Below are positions 53,726-54,049 of a stretch of 54,049 bases of DNA, piece by piece. This stretch comes from JBKPNX01 sp046732855 (GTDB taxonomy: Bacteria; Pseudomonadota; Alphaproteobacteria; Geminicoccales; Geminicoccaceae): contig JBKPNX010000092.1 of NCBI GenBank assembly GCA_046732855.1, positions 1 to 54,049 on the forward strand. The letters run 5' to 3'. Each line of letters begins with the position of its first letter. The stretch's first letter is position 1. A model generated the notes under the pieces. The model ran no database searches and was not told where the DNA came from. It saw only the letters and a list, made by a program, of their open reading frames with translations. A program made the translations under genes and the position numbers.

Positions 53726-54049
53726 CTAGGAGGCCGAACCGACGTCCCCTGCCCGATCGGCGTAGATCATCAGGGGCCTTGCGCTGCCGGCGACGACCTC
53801 GCGGTTGATCACGACCTCCTCGACGCCGTGCAAGGACGGCAGCTCGAACATGGTCTCCAACAGGATGATCTCCATGATCGAGCGCAGGCCGCGCGCCCCG
53901 GTCTTCCTGAGGATCGCCTTGGTCGCGATCGCCTTCAGCGCGTCCTCGGTCAAGGTCAGGCGCACGTCCTCCATCTCGAACAGCTTCTGGTACTGCTTGA
54001 CCAGCGCGTTCTTCGGCTCGATCAGGATCTTGACCAGCGCCACCTCGTC
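53726..54049 (-). CDS. clpX: ATP-dependent Clp protease ATP-binding subunit ClpX (C-terminal part)
   Basis: The frame enters from the right edge, so only the last 107 residues are present. 'DEVALVKILIEPKNALVKQYQKLFEMEDVRLTLTEDALKAIATKAILRKTGARGLRSIMEIILLETMFELPS' is the sensor-2 and C-terminal small domain of ClpX, with the conserved TGARGLRS. ClpX unfolds substrates for ClpP. The tail 'RPLMIYADRAGDVGSAS' is a normal ending. An intergenic gap of about 160 bases, with the lon promoter, separates it from lon. Confidence 0.95.
   Translation of the reverse strand, partial: DEVALVKILIEPKNALVKQYQKLFEMEDVRLTLTEDALKAIATKAILRKTGARGLRSIMEIILLETMFELPSLHGVEEVVINREVVAGSARPLMIYADRAGDVGSAS

Overview
This 54 kb window is GC-rich, densely coded chromosome from an alphaproteobacterium, most likely of Rhodospirillales type. 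I cannot place the genus. The lineage call rests on the right half. There, reading along the minus strand, clpX (partial), lon, hupB and tRNA-Asp are followed by a complete 14-gene nuoA-N cluster, then birA, coaX, rnj (RNase J), mce (methylmalonyl-CoA epimerase), DUF1467, a short-type proS, lolC/E and lolD. This is the classic alphaproteobacterial order. tRNA-Val lies on the plus strand between tRNA-Asp and hupB.

The left half (1-27.7 kb) is a mosaic of short, unrelated transcription units on both strands. It holds a PpiC-type isomerase with a HupE/UreJ-like membrane protein, a stand-alone LigD-type polymerase, a ferric-iron binding protein (fbpA) behind an Irr-type iron control element, a stress protein, a fatty-acid hydroxylase, a Tat-exported beta-propeller, leuD-leuB without leuC, a cold-shock protein with a TTG start, a YcaQ/AlkX-like glycosylase and a D-Ala-D-Ala-ligase-like ATP-grasp enzyme. 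It continues with a Phd/VapC toxin-antitoxin pair, a CocE-type hydrolase, an MBL-fold hydrolase, two class III cyclases of different architecture that flank an alkylation-repair pair (ada plus a PF09859-type oxygenase), and a DUF2189 membrane protein. Broken genes are common here: a hupE remnant, a DUF2325 remnant, a multiply frameshifted alpha/beta hydrolase and an MBL scrap.

The right half works as a housekeeping block. Complex I (nuoA-N, 40-50 kb) is almost continuous, with stop/start overlaps at most junctions. It is followed closely by cofactor genes (birA, coaX), RNA turnover (rnj), propionate metabolism (mce), translation (proS) and lipoprotein export (lolC/E, lolD). An 880-bp gene-free gap interrupts it between DUF1467 and proS. 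The gap contains a strong small-RNA candidate on the minus strand: a long 5' hairpin, a single-stranded CCTCCC anti-Shine-Dalgarno stretch and a Rho-independent terminator. A TTAA-N7-TTAA (CtrA-type) motif lies upstream. The lon gene has a good sigma-32-type promoter.

I did not find a clearly new multi-gene system. The most promising under-described items are the small RNA, the tandemly duplicated 5' end of a small membrane protein at 26.2 kb, the operator-like palindromes at 9.46 and 24.24 kb, and the Irr-type box in front of a lone fbpA. All calls come from reading the sequence by eye; no database search was run.
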